From: Onchocerca volvulus
Lineage: Eukaryota; Nematoda; Chromadorea; Rhabditida; Onchocercidae
Assembly: GCA_000499405.2 (NCBI GenBank)
Contig: HG738137.1
Coordinates: 8,755,609 to 8,819,608 of the forward strand
Direction: 5' to 3'
DNA length: 64,000 nucleotides
In this document: piece by piece, positions 1-13,302 of the stretch
Position numbering within the stretch: the stretch's first letter is position 1
Layout: each line of letters opens with the position of its first letter
Made by a program: the position numbers and the translations under genes
The notes under the pieces: model-generated
Told to the model about the DNA's origin: nothing
The model's input: only the letters and a program-made list of their open reading frames with translations
Database searches by the model: none

Positions 1-180
1 TGGAACCATGTGCTGGGTGGAATCTGCTAGGTTGAATAATTCCACTGGTGTTATCCAGCCATAGAAATCATCGAGGATGACAAGTTCCTGCTGTTCATAA
101 CCATCCCACCACGGACCCATGTTTGCTGTTTTGGTGTATGTGGATTTGGATAGGTTTCTGGCAAATCTGGATTTGGACCG
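1..180 (-). pseudogene. Endogenous CRESS-DNA virus Rep fragment (circo/cyclovirus-like)
   Basis: Reading the minus strand from about 182 down to 1 gives some 60 codons without a stop that resemble the superfamily-3 helicase part of replication-initiator (Rep) proteins of circular single-stranded DNA viruses. Visible landmarks are KSRFA (tail of the Walker A loop, near 168-182), WWDGY (near 92-107) and VILDDFYGW (Walker B, near 52-78); this order and spacing are typical of circovirus and cyclovirus Rep. The fragment runs off the left edge, so its C-terminal part is not seen. Upstream, Walker A is broken: a GP pair is visible in another frame and the middle of the loop is missing, next to the boundary of the palindrome at 168-471. 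No N-terminal HUH endonuclease domain was found nearby. I read it as an old, inactivated viral insertion in the nematode genome. Contamination by a free virus is less likely, because the sequence is continuous with AT-rich nematode-like DNA and is frame-broken. Confidence 0.8.
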
Positions 181-471
181 AAAAAGAACAAAAAAATTTT
201 TTTAACTACAACTTCAACACAGACCTGGTCACCGACAACAACGAAACGTTTCAACAATAACCTGTGATATTTCCTTTTTTTAACTTTCAATGTAAATAAC
301 ACCTTTTTTTCAAATAAAATTTTATTTGAAAAAAAGGTGTTATTTACATTGAAAGTTAAAAAAAGGAAATATCACAGGTTATTGTTGAAACGTTTCGTTG
401 TTGTCGGTGACCAGGTCTGTGTTGAAGTTGTAGTTAAAAAAATTTTTTTGTTCTTTTTCGGTCCAAATCCA
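168..471. repeat. Perfect 304-bp palindrome (152-bp arms, no spacer)
   Basis: Bases 168-319 are the exact reverse complement of 320-471; I compared the arms block by block and found no mismatch. The centre is an aaaa/tttt junction between 319 and 320. The outer 13 bases of the left arm still belong to the Rep-like fragment, so part of the viral insertion is inside the duplicated arm. A spacerless perfect inverted duplication could be a fold-back rearrangement or an assembly or whole-genome-amplification chimera. It has no terminal transposon signature that I can see. Confidence 0.95.
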
Positions 472-3400
472 CGTTAGGGTCACTCTTCTGTTGAATGCTG
501 TCATGTCGTATTTCTTTATTACTTCGAAATTAATCTACTCTATAATCTTGCCAATGTTCAGCAATACTAGTTTGAGATTCAGTATGGAAACAACTTCAAT
601 TTCATATCCATAAGTGGTGGATTAAAATGCAAGAGAAACGGCACTTTTTCGTATATTCATAACGAATAATGTGAACACTAATCAATAATTTGAACTAGTT
701 GAGGCTGATAAACTTTTGTCACTCAGTATAAGAAATTATTATATGAATAAATTACAAGAATAAATATATGAATATTATACGAATAACTATACAAATAAGA
801 AATAATACAGCTCTACTGGATTAGCTGAAAATTACTGGAATTAGATACAAATCAGCCAAATTTCACCGTTCCTAAGAATAGGAAAAAAAATGAAATGATA
901 TCATTTGCAAGATCATGATTAAATGATTTTTCAATCTCTCGTACTAATTTTAATTGGGAAATAAAAAATAAACACACCAAGAGAAGAAAAATAGCACACC
1001 AGAAAAAAAAAAAAGCAGAAATATTTAGAAAAACATTCTTGAACTATAACGATAAACAAATCTCCGCAATTCCCAACAACATCCAATATTTTTCTATTAA
1101 AAAAAAAAAAAAAAAGAAATGAATAATGGTATTCATAACAAAGTGTCGAAAGAATCAACATCTTTTTTTAAAATCTAAGCTTCTGAGAAATTTTCACAAA
1201 TACTTTTACAATACATAAACATCTATCTATTATAAATCGTAACTAAAAACATTTCTTATCTATGAATAAAAATCTCTCACTAAATCGATGAATAAAAACA
1301 GTATTAAAAATTTTTCTATCCGAAAAAAAAAAAAAAAAACTACCCATATCCATTCCCTTTCATCTTTTTCCTTTTCTTTCCATTACCGTATGAAAATAAT
1401 GAACTAAATGGGCATAGATGAAAAGACTTTAGCTAAATCTTCAAAATAACCAAATATAAATAAAATGCATCTTTTCTTTCAGCATAATGAAAACCTTCAA
1501 ATAAATATCCATCTATGTTTCACTGCTACCTCTCCAATGCCAAAAAAAGTAAAAAACGATGTCAATATTTAATGAGAAGCCTGTAAGAAACCTAAAAGTG
1601 CAAAATCTTTCGATTACCGAACAGGGACGAAAAAGGGACAAATTTAAAACTACTGAAAACATTAACATCAAGCAAAGCTTACTGTAAAAATGCGACACGT
1701 GTCCTAAAAATTTGTTAATAAACCTAAAATAGAAAATGTACCCGGAAATTTTGGTAAAACCAAATAAACAGAGAACCAAACTTTTTCTCCGATTAAATAA
1801 TACTTTTGAATAAATAAAAATGTACAAACTTTTGAAAATAGCTACTCTTTACAATAAAGGATTGCTTTACAAAATTGTCCTCTAATTATCAGTCAATGAT
1901 CGTATCAAAGATGCCTTCTGTCAACTTTCACAACAAAACCCTATTATTATATCTGAATACATATAGGGACCTAATTTCTAGCGATATTACAATCATATAT
2001 AAATTAAATCCAAAATCACAACTTCAGGATTTAATAAATTTCGTTTATAAATAAAAATCCAATAAATTAAAAAAGTATTCAATAAATTCAAAATTTACAG
2101 CATATCCACGGATATAAAATAACGAAAAAATTAGCAAATTTTTAGAAGAATTACTAGCTGAATCCGGTCAACTTGATGGCCAATCCCAGCTCATACATAA
2201 AAATTTAAACGTTCGTTCAAAATTTTAAATCTCCGAAAGTTCTTAAACACATGTCTACTCGAGTGCAACATTATATGAAAAATTCAAATCAATCGTTGAA
2301 GAATTTGAAATGTTGTATGGAAATGAACAACGAACACTTACATTTTTATTTATATATAATATGGAGTAGAATAGAACATAGATTTCCTACTACTTTTTTT
2401 CATCTATCGTAAAATGGATTTCATGATTACGACAAAAGCAATGGAACAAAGATAACATAAAAATGCATCAGTGTAAAATGCTTTCAACTACGAAAGGACG
2501 AAAAAAAAGAAAGAATGAGAAAAAATGACGACGGAATGTGAAAGATGGCATCGTCAAAATATACATCACACACACATGTATCTTGTGTGTACATTTTTTT
2601 TTTTTTTTTGAAACTAGCTATTTTCCTTAAACTATCTAGCGAGAATGACTGACTCTATGCTTTTAGCATAGTTTTGCTTCAAAAAAGAAAAAAAAGAAGA
2701 ACCTACACAAAGTTCTTTTTTTCTGTACTCTGAAAGGCATCTAAATAACCCAATTTCTCATTCATTTTATGTTCAAAGAGAGAAAGGGAGATGGAATGAT
2801 CTATTATTCAATCAATGAAAAAAAAAAGTCCATTTTGTGCATGTCATTGAGATAAAAAAAAATCTATTTTAACGTATATCATTCTAGAAATGAAAAAGAT
2901 CAATTTGATGAGATGGATTTAGTTTAATACAAATATCTATAAAGAGAAATTACTATGGGCCTGACAAACATATTTTTGGTTTCAGTAAAAAATTCAAGAA
3001 AAAGAAAAAAACACTTCAATTTCTATAAATTTTCTGATATATTTATATGTTTATAAGTTGATTGAAGAAATTAATAAACTAAATTAATAAACTTTAATAA
3101 ATGAAAAAACATTTCATGACACGACAATTGATCTTAACTTGATCCACTTAAAACAGGTAATTATTAATTTGACTATCGTTGACCACAGAACCGCAAGGAA
3201 GTGACAATAGACAATGTTAAAATAGATAGTTAAAATACAATATGCAAGTAGTAAAATATAGCATGTAAATAAATAGTTAAAATACAGTATGCAAGTTCGA
3301 TTATCAATTCTAATTAACGTCAAATTAGTCATGAATATGCGCAATATGCGCAAACAATCCATTTTATACAAAATATTTATTGGTAAAATATAAGCAATTT

Positions 3401-5903
3401 TAAATTCGGGAGTGAGTATAATTTTAACATTTCACGTATGATTCACAATCCTTCTGCACAACATAATCCATCATTAAATAACTTTGCACTTGAAACTACT
3501 CGAAAGATTTACATCAAAACATCTACATCTGACAACCTAAACCACAAAATCCACTCGTGACTTCAAATATATACAATGTTCATCAAGTGATGAGAAAATG
3601 TTCGCTAATTGCTTTATATAATCTATTCTCACCTATTATTCTTTACAATCCAGTAAGTAATAACAATTAATGAATTACATCTCTTAATTAATTGCTTTGA
3701 TCTCTGTGAAACAACTAACATTCACCATATTTTTTCAATTTCAACACTGTGTAATACCAATATTGAAGCAACTTGTTGACTGAAATAATAAATATTATAA
3801 ACTAATTTACCATATATTCAGCAAATTCAGCTTCAATTGTGGTAAGGAAAAAAACTGAAAGAAAAGAAGAAACAACTACACAATGAGTTTTTATGTAAAA
3901 TTCGAAAAAGAGAAAATGACAGAACTTGGAGATGGGATAAAAAAGAGAAAGAGGAAAGAAAGAATTACGTAGAGAATTGAACAAAAATATTGCACAAAAA
4001 TTAAAATGCTCTCAAAATGATTCATCGAAACACTAATAAAAACAAACGGAAAAATCAACCAAACAACCAACTCATCATCCATCCATCCATCCATCCCATC
4101 TATCTAACTACCGACTTCTTCGATTTTTGCCATACTAACAACTAAAATGTACACTGTTATTTTACTGACTAAATAACAGTTAGGTTCATTGTGACAAATC
4201 ACTTCTCTAATTTACTTACAACACCCCAAATATTAATTATTAAATTATCTGCTAATCGAAACTCTTCACTTCCCACCAATTACTAATCATCAATTTCTCG
4301 AAACTCTCCATGCAAAATTTAGTAAAAATCGATTTTTATGAATCAAACAACCAAAGATATTAATGACTGTCAGCTAACCGAAATTCTTTTAGCCGAATTT
4401 TCGGCTAAAAGTGAAATTCAAAAAAATGAAATTTCTCGCCGACTGTTAATTATCGATCTTCGATACTTTCTATATAAATGAATAATAATAAAGATCGATC
4501 AAAATGCCTCACATCATCAAAATTAACTTTCTTTTATGTTCATACAACTGAAAACTTCTCCTATCTGTCTGTCTATTCATTCGTCTTCCACTTCGAAGAT
4601 TTATTATACCCATTTATTTGAAGAATATTGAAACACACATAGCTTAATCATTTGTACTTGTAGCAATCAAAAGAAGACGAACTTCTGCAAATGTCGTGAA
4701 TGAATCAACAAATTTCTGAACTGAATAAAAGTTCAAATAATTTCAAATATCTCAATAAATGCTTCACTTTCTTAAAGATTATTCTAGAGTAAAGGAAATT
4801 TCACTATTAATGCAGTATTACGGCTTAAATATTTCAAAATCTTTTAGAATAACAATATGCAATCCATAAATCATTATAGCATATTAAGATTTAAAACATT
4901 CCATACTTTCTGGCAATAAAAAACTAGAAAGTATCTTCACATAATCAAACAATACTATATAACTGATATGATCCTTTTCGGAATCTCATTAAATAAAAGG
5001 TTTGAATATTATTCTCACAGTTATTGCATTAACTATAAATTATAAACATGAAGCATTGTTTCCAATGAAATTTCTAGACAGTATGTGAATTAAATATAAA
5101 GATAACAAAGTTAAGCAATAATAATCATTGTAAACAAGTACCGTTTAATCAGATCATAATAATCAGACCATAACCTTATCATTTCATTAAGAGACTAGAA
5201 AAAAAAAACAAAAAAACAAAGAGTTAGTTTGCAAAGTGAAAGAATGATAGAACACGGTCTAGAAGTGAAATGAGAATCTTAAGTGTATAAAGACATGATC
5301 ATATTTTTTTTCCATAATCTGGACAATCAATAAATGAAAGATGAAAGAAAATGAATTATCGATTTTGGTAATATTAATTCCTAAAAGTAGTGAAACTTTA
5401 CGCGTACAAATTTTTTTTTCCAGACCTTCTGGAAAAAATTACTAAATTCTGTATGAAAAGGACTGAAGGATTCAACTCAACCGGCATTATTCCATATGTA
5501 TACACACACACAAACAAACATACTTGAAATATTTAAACCCAACAATATGAGTTTATAACAAATAATGATTCTCTAGAATCATTGCATCAATTATCTAATG
5601 CTCTATATATTTCTGATCATTATAAAGGAGAGATCAACTCTTCTATCTTTCCACTGTACACATACTGCTATGAAACCAACACTCCATTACTTCGGCATCA
5701 ATACCGCGAAAAAAAAAAAAAAAAAAAGATGAAATTTTTGAAAAAACTTCACATAGCCCTGAAAAAATACATCAAGAAAAAAAAGAATGAACTTACCAAA
5801 CACAAATGTCAGCAAAAAATGATAATACTGATAATGTTCTTGACAAATAACGATTGCAGAAAAAATAACGAAAAAAGAGAGTGAGATGATCTTTAAATTG
5901 AAA
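472..5903. other. Gene-poor AT-rich stretch
   Basis: About 5.4 kb with no supportable exon on either strand. Open frames here are short, low-complexity and lack splice context or family resemblance. It holds many poly(A)/poly(T) runs (for example 1100-1115, 1323-1339, 2597-2610, 5708-5727) and a short CATC tetranucleotide tract near 4077-4096. It may be intergenic, or intron or UTR of a gene whose exons lie outside the window. Confidence 0.6.
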
Positions 5904-6188
5904 TCAAAGGAAAGCTACAGCAATAAGAGCAGTGGCAGTTGTTATCGGCAATGTCACCATTAGCAATAGATATGCAGGCATAATAATACCAAAATATATC
6001 AGAGAATATGAGGGTGATGATTGCGAAGAAGGATAATGACAGCGATGAATTGCGACTATTATGTGACATATATTTCGAGCAATTTTTTCGAGGAATGACA
6101 CCACAGTACCTGCAATATCAATATTAAATAATAAGAATAGTAGAAATAATAATATGAGAAAAGTAATATTAAACACTATCCCAATCAC
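5904..6188 (-). CDS. Possible small hydrophobic ORF, unassigned
   Basis: A 94-codon minus-strand frame ends at 5904. It has two hydrophobic stretches, about residues 3-28 and 64-93, separated by a more polar part with a few Cys and His. A splice-acceptor-like ttgatattgcag lies inside it, at the point where the sequence becomes less A/T-biased, so the true coding part may be only the last 70 codons as a terminal exon. The second hydrophobic block loosely recalls the N-terminal membrane region of neutral sphingomyelinase 2, but no catalytic-domain exons were found, so I do not assign it. It could also be a chance frame. Confidence 0.2.
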   Translation of the reverse strand: MIGIVFNITFLILLFLLFLLFNIDIAGTVVSFLEKIARNICHIIVAIHRCHYPSSQSSPSYSLIYFGIIMPAYLLLMVTLPITTATALIAVAFL

Positions 6189-6835
6189 TAAGTTCCAACT
6201 ACTTTGCTTTAGGATCTGGATAGTGAGATATCAGTTAGACAGAATACAACTGACTAATTGGGAAATGATCAGATGGGTTTTACCGTAGTCCAATTAACAA
6301 ACTCATTCAACCGTATGAACTAAAAGTTTTGGAGGATATGTACAAATATGAACGAAAATTGACCACCCATATTTGTTATTCTATTTCCACTACTTTCCTA
6401 ATCAGAAAAGAAACATTCCTGTTTGTACATCTCAATAAAATTTTGCGAACTAAAAAAACGAACTGGAGAAATTAGTTTTTTTTTTTTTTGAATGTAAATT
6501 TAGAGTTGATATAAATCTTGTGAATTCTAAGAAAATCTAATAATATCATGCAGGCGGATAAATAAAACACAAACATGAATAATGAAAAAAAAGAAGGAAA
6601 TCTTATGCTATAAAGCTATATTTCAAAAACCAAGCAAAATATGTAGCCCAAAAATCAAGTCATAATGAGGTTAACAAATGTTCGTAACTTTTCAAGGAAA
6701 ATTCATCTTGATTTCAGTATTACAAACATGAAAAATTCATTTTCCATATTTTCTAGATAAAAATTAGGTAAAAATTTTGAAGTAGTCATTCATAATTAAA
6801 GAAGAAAAATTTCAGAATCAGTCGTGGAACGTACT

Positions 6836-9800
6836 TTAAATCAATCGGCTATTTAACACCGTATACAAAAGTTTGCAAGCTTTTTCAGTCGTTTTGTGTT
6901 GCCAATAACTGCTATTTTTCACAGCCTCTTTTATCACTTCTTTATTTTTCAAATATTTCGAACATTCTTGTAGAACTTTTTCATCCGATGCGTATGGTGT
7001 TACATCCAAAATCTTAAAATGTGTCAGTAGTAAAAGAAATCTTGTTAACAATCTCAGCAAGCAAAAAATATTGCAGCTGGAATCAAAAGCAACTCCAATA
7101 ATTGTCAGTTTAATTAATGATCGAACTCTCTGTATTTAAATACTCAAATCAAACTATTTAGATCCCAGCACATTAAAACAACGCTGCGAAAAGATATTAT
7201 GCAATCCATACAACAATAGTTATTGTTGGAAAGTTGCAACAATGGTAATATCGCTGGGAGAAAAAAATTTCACATTAAAAATATTAGCAATGATGAGAAA
7301 CGTACTGATACATACGAATATGTTTCTGAATTTCTTTTGAAATGTGAGCACCATATGTGCAATATGGCAATAATAAATGACAGCTAATGATTGATGAAAA
7401 TGACGCGGAGATTAAAAAAAGATTAAAAACTGGGAAACAACCACCAAATACTCGTGGGATGAATGGGCAAATCAATAACATTGATTGGAAGAAACTAAAC
7501 CAGATAAGGATAAATTGGATTAATCAATATTCGCTATGTTACAATTTTAAAAATATTTGTTGGTGAAGTCAAAACTTTGCAAAATGCAATGATTACCAGA
7601 ATTCTTAACATACTGGAACTTCACTAAATTACTGAATAAAAGAACATCCCACTTGCAGTTTAACCAATGAGTAAATCGACTGTTTTGGCAATCCTATTAT
7701 TCTAATGAAGGAAATTATCCGATGAGTTCTATAAAATCTTGCAAAAATTGGTTAATTTATCAATTCCCACACAATGATATGAGAAATTCGTCTAAAAAAA
7801 AACCATTTCGTTAATGGAACTTGGTAACTGTTGGAAAAAAAAATGCATTCTTGCATATTTCAAGCGAAACTACACGAATATTTTCTTTCTTAACCATTAA
7901 ATAAAACAAGAGAAATGATGATTTTCGTATGTGTAATAAAAAAAGATTAAAGATTAATCGAACAAAACTCATTTCCTACACTATTTTACACCGAAATGCC
8001 AAGTTCCTATTTATACATTTAGAAATTGAATAAGTTGAAAATAAAAATATATAATCAATTTGATGTAGCTGAAAAAGAGATTGCTGTATTGATTCTAACA
8101 AAAGCCATAGTTTTAATATAGCTTTTTTCGACCAAAACAAATGTCTTATTGTTCTATTTCCGCTACCGAAAAACAATTAATATTATTAAGAACTTCACAT
8201 CTGAGATCAATTTATAAAAATAATTATCCACTAACGAACATGCAGAGCAAATGCCCTCCATACAGCCAGCTGTAAAGCATTCGATCCCTTCATTTCTTTA
8301 TTCTTCGATAACACTGTACCGTATCGCATAAAATCGATGATTAACACAGTCAAATAATCGAAAATACACCATTCTTCTTGATCACTTCGATGATATGTTC
8401 GGGAAGTTTCTGTGTTCAGTATCTAGAAATTGGAATTAGAATATCTAAATTAGAAACTTTAACTTCAATTGAAATATTCTTTTTTTTTTTTTTTTTAATC
8501 GCTGCATTAGATTTCTTAAAAGAAATCTCAAAATTATTTTAAGATTTAAATCAGTATTAATTTAATTTTATTTTACCGTTACATGCTGTGACGGCAGATA
8601 TTCGATACGTGTAAAATTTTCGAAAATATCTTTGCTTGGAACTCGGAAATACTTATCCTGTATGATGGAACCAAGTGAAGCAGAAACACGAGCATAAGAA
8701 TTTTCCATGACGACTGAGATTCGTCGATCAAATACAATACGTATTAAACCAATCATAATAATAATCATGATAAAAGAATGAATCAATGACAGAACCTGAA
8801 ATATATAACTCCAAATATTTAGAAGGTCCTAATAAAAAAATACGACCTGACTTCATCTCTAACAAACATAAAAATAATAAACCGAATAATGAAAAATTAT
8901 CTTCTTTTAATGGTAATAATAAATAATACAAAGCTCATTTATTAACGGTTTAATTATTTCTGCAAGAAATCTTGTAAAAAGTCTCCAAGCTCCAACTACG
9001 CCGAAAATATTATCAAATACTTAATTAAATTAATAGAAATTCTTGCAGAAAAATTGCTAATCTTCACATAACACTTCTCATTTGCAGGTACTACTGTCAC
9101 TTTTCTAAATAAAAATATAATTTGTAGATTAATAAATAGATGTATCATTGTGTTCATTATTGCAGTAAATTTGGCATAATTAGGAATACTAATTTCCAAG
9201 TCGCGGGAATCCTCATTAAACAAAACAAGATGCTATGTAAATGTTTTAAGCAAAATTTTATATGTCATCTTCGATCGAAAAATCTTAAAACCGCTAAAGT
9301 GCTATGTGAAGGATTAACTGTAAGAATGAAGATGGAAACATCGCGATAACATGAAATAAACGATAAAACAGCTACAGTACAGAAATACTCAAAGGAAACA
9401 TACAAAATATGTAATAAATGAGAATTTCTGAACATTTCGAAGTTGTGTACTACGATTACCAATAAATGTTGCCGAAATTGAAGTAAAGAAAATTGCTCGA
9501 TATAATGAAAGGTTGAATAAAACAACCTGAAAATATTTCAATCTTAATACAACAACAAAAGTAAAATGAGAAAAATAATTAAAAACAAAATTAAATTCAA
9601 ACATCGTATAATTTGAAACGATAACACATTTTTTATTCATAATAACCAATAGGACTGTTTAATCATTTCAGTTAACGTATCAACTGAAAGTAATATGCAA
9701 AAACGAAGGAAAGGAACGTTTATGATTACACTTGTTAAATTATTTCATTAAACTGCTTGCTATTTCTCGACTTAAATTGACCAAAATATGAATTGCTTCC

Positions 9801-11474
9801 CTTTAGAAAAGGAAAACAGGCACGACCAACTATGGTCCTTCATAAATATATCGAATCCGAACAAAAGCCTCAAAAATAATGTGACATTTCAAGACATATT
9901 CACGACAATATATACAAACTAAATCCTAACCGCTATTAAAGAAGAAAGAACTGCCGAAAGAGCTATATAAATTAAACTACGTTGTTGCTTCCGACAATTT
10001 CCAACAACATAAACACCTATAAACAAATCTGCCATCAAATAAAGTTTAAAGTTCAAGACTTTCATAGATATTATCTCATATTTAAATAATCTTATTAATA
10101 TTAGCAACTTTTATAGAAGATATATATTAATTAATCTCGAATATACAGAAGTATGGTTATAAATCAATTAGACCATTTTCAGAAAATAAAAAAAATTTAC
10201 CAAAATTCATATAAAACACCAACTGTTGTATGGCTTTATCACAGTTGCAAGATCTCCGTACACAAAACGATATATGATAAGAAAGCGATAGAAAAGTTTC
10301 GTTTAATATGTGTTGTTCTACAAAAATAAAATTAATAACCTTGAGCGACACCAATAGCTATAAAGAGTGCTAAAAGAACACGATGTCCAATGCCAAAAAG
10401 TAGAACAGTGACTAAACAGAACAAAAATCCAATCCAACAACCAAACAAAAACTGTGCAATAAAACGAATAATTGAAGTAGATACTACCTTCACTTTTCGA
10501 TCACCAATATCTTCGCTGAAATATATGGAAAATGAATCAAAACTGATAATCTTTTACTAATTTCATCTTTTTTTAATAGTAGTTTCTTCGTTATATGTTA
10601 TACGTTTCATCCCTCACTAAGAGCAAACTATCAGACTTTAGAAATTTATATCACGAATACCGAAATATTATCATAATAAGCATCAATATTTAAAATCATC
10701 AGAATCTAAAACTGGTCCTGCTCGCAAAATATCTTGAATTAGTTTCAAAGACTTTGAATACATCTAAATCTAGATAAAGAAATTCAAAAAGAAATTTAAA
10801 AAAATTCAGTAAGATATAATGTAAGATTATTCGACGTAAAATTACAAGTCATATAATGAAGCGCCAAATGCATTCATTAATCATTAAAATATATAAAATT
10901 ATTAGCTTGGACTAATAAAATTTTTTTTAGTGGAAACTACTCGAAGAAAAAAAACTTATTCGTAAACTCGAGAAATTTGACGCAGAATGTATATGAAAAT
11001 GCATTATTTTTGAAAGAAAATAAACAATCAAGACTATATTATTTTCAAAACTAAGTAATCGCGATTCCATTTCAAACTGAATGATAGCCATTACATAGGT
11101 AAATTATAATTTTCACAGGTAGATTACAAATGAATTTTCTACCTCTTCTAAATTCTTATTTAGTTAAAGCTAATAATTCTGCATATTTTGATGATTAATG
11201 AAAGTAACTTTCTGAAAATTTTTAAATGTCTTTTAACTTGAACTTACATGTCTATTTCTTCGTTTCGCGAAGCAACTCGGCTATTCAAAGTCAATGCATC
11301 ATAAAATACTGCAACAAGAGAAATACCAAATGTCGCGAAATATACATAAGCTTCGAGAGGCTCATGCAAATACAACAGATGCAAGCCTAAAGGTCCACCA
11401 AACATTAGTAATAATCGCGTACGAAGAATATCAAATCTGCCATAACCACTAGTTACAATAAATTTAGTTCCCAT
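6836..11474 (-). CDS. DNAJC22: DNAJC22-type TM2/J-domain membrane protein (J domain without HPD)
   Basis: Exons read on the minus strand: 11474-11248, 10515-10340, 10016-9931, 9526-9404, 8795-8583, 8422-8240 and 7012-6836; phases agree. Between 9403 and 8796 two short exons (about 9371-9319 and 9104-9068) may be used; this part is uncertain. The product is about 394-424 aa. The N-terminus carries the TM2-like motif GGPLGLHLLYL (residues 28-38), followed by several hydrophobic segments in the order known for DNAJC22 (wurst), a multi-pass membrane protein of the DnaJ C family. The last exon reads ILDVTPYASDEKVLQ, matching helix I of a J domain, but the HPD tripeptide needed to stimulate Hsp70 is absent. 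The first exon starts at a ttttcag acceptor 6 bases before the ATG, suggesting trans-splicing. It lies 1.8 kb downstream of TM9SF4 on the same strand. Known fly homologue: Wurst, linked to endocytosis; a similar role here is inferred. Confidence 0.8.
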
Positions 11475-13302
11475 TAATTCTCTGAAAATCAATATCCCAT
11501 TTAGTGAACCATAAATATTGTCAAAATAAAAATTTGCATAATCTAGTTCTCAAATAAAAAAAAATGACATGAATTAATAAAAGTCATACTTGAAACTTCA
11601 TCATAAAATTAAAACAGAAAAAAAGCAAAATTTAATGAAGTAAATGGAAAGTTTTAAAAAAAAATTGATTTTCAACAAAAAAAAAGCGATTTTTTGGTCA
11701 ATTTCCAATAGAAATAGAATTTTTTATTCCTATCTTCTTCTCAACAAAAACAAGAAGTATAATCTTCGTTTCAGCCCAATCCATTCATAAAACATATATG
11801 ATAATTGACAGTAATTCCATAATAATACATAATAGCAAAATAATGATTAGAAATTTCGTTCTTACAAACATTAAAGTGTAAAAATAATACATACTATTAA
11901 AAGCATTCTGCAACAATATACTTATGTTATATCAGCTAATTAACTTCATTAATTTTTTTCATTTACAACTATATCATATATAAATTATCCTCTTTACAAA
12001 GCGAATGATTAAAGAAAAATGCATTTTAGATCAACATAAATTAAAATTTGAAATCTTTTCTTATTAAATGGCAATCAATAATGGACACTGAATTTGATGT
12101 TTTAAACAAAAAATACAAGTCGAAAACACGTAGACAATTAAAAATAGCATTAAAATTTTAAACCTTTTCCTATTATTAGAAAGTTAAATATGAAATATAT
12201 ATATTTCGGGATCTCGATTCTAGAAGTAAAGAAATAAGTAGTCTTCGCGTTGATCCAGATAATTACACAACTAATTATAGCTAAATAAGAAATTTAAGAA
12301 TCCCTAAAAATAATCTTCGCCGTTAAACTAATGAAAATGATGCAGAATAAGAATTCTCTGATATTATTTCAAATGAAATTCTCGATCTTTTCGTTGTGCA
12401 GCAAAAAAAGTAATAGATAAAATGAGAGGAAAACATACACAGAAAAAATAAAAAATGAGAAACTGCTTTATATTAAATAAATTACAAAAAAAAAAAAAAA
12501 AATAGCAACAGCTTTCAAAGGAACAAAACAAATTTTAAAAAACCACAACTATAAATAATAAAAAAAAAAGGGATAAACTGAAGAAAATATGGAAGCCGAT
12601 GATGTAAGAAAAAACATTAATCTTCAGAAATACTCACAGAAAGCAAAACAAAATCCATATTTTTATCTTTCTTAATTCTATGCTATTCAATTTTTTGCTT
12701 CCTTCATTACAATCTCTATGACTTTGTTAATCTTTGATTAAAAAAAAAATGCTTTGAAGAGTTAAGTAAGTTTTCTGATATTTTTAAAACTTTATATTCA
12801 TAATCATTATAAAGAAGCATGAAGCAATTAAAGAGTGCAGTAATTGATATATTAAACAGTGTTTAAACAGTTAACAGCGAGCATCTCTTCAACAGTAAGA
12901 TTAAATCTTAGCAACGAGTCATATACGGCTGCATTGCAATCAAGAAATATACATGATGTATACAGAACGTAATTGTGATGATGATAAATGTGACAACGCA
13001 AGTTGCTAAAACATTAAAAGATTTTAAATGCCGATTTCCAATTTTTTTCTATAACACCTTTTTTACTTCACAGAATACAAACAATTTATCTTTTCTTCGT
13101 GCAAACCTAACGCTCTGTTACCCCAAGGCCTCGTTGTAAATTACTGATATTATCGCTCAAATTATCTGGTTCATTTAAAAGGTAGTAACTGCATACTGTA
13201 GTCAATTTTTAATAGTTTGTTTAATGATTGAGCATATGCTGGAATAAAGTAAAAAGTGGCCTTATGTACATAATTTGAAAAATGTTAGAACAATTTTTTA
13301 TA
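11475..13302. other. Intergenic spacer between DNAJC22-like and TM9SF4
   Basis: Runs of A/T and no exon I can support on either strand. It should contain the 3' UTR of TM9SF4 at its right end and the promoter of the DNAJC22-like gene at its left end. Confidence 0.6.

Noticed and set aside
51..302. 83-codon minus-strand frame spanning the Rep fragment and the palindrome
   Set aside because: It reads the viral part out of frame; the frame with WWDGY and VILDDFYGW is the meaningful one.
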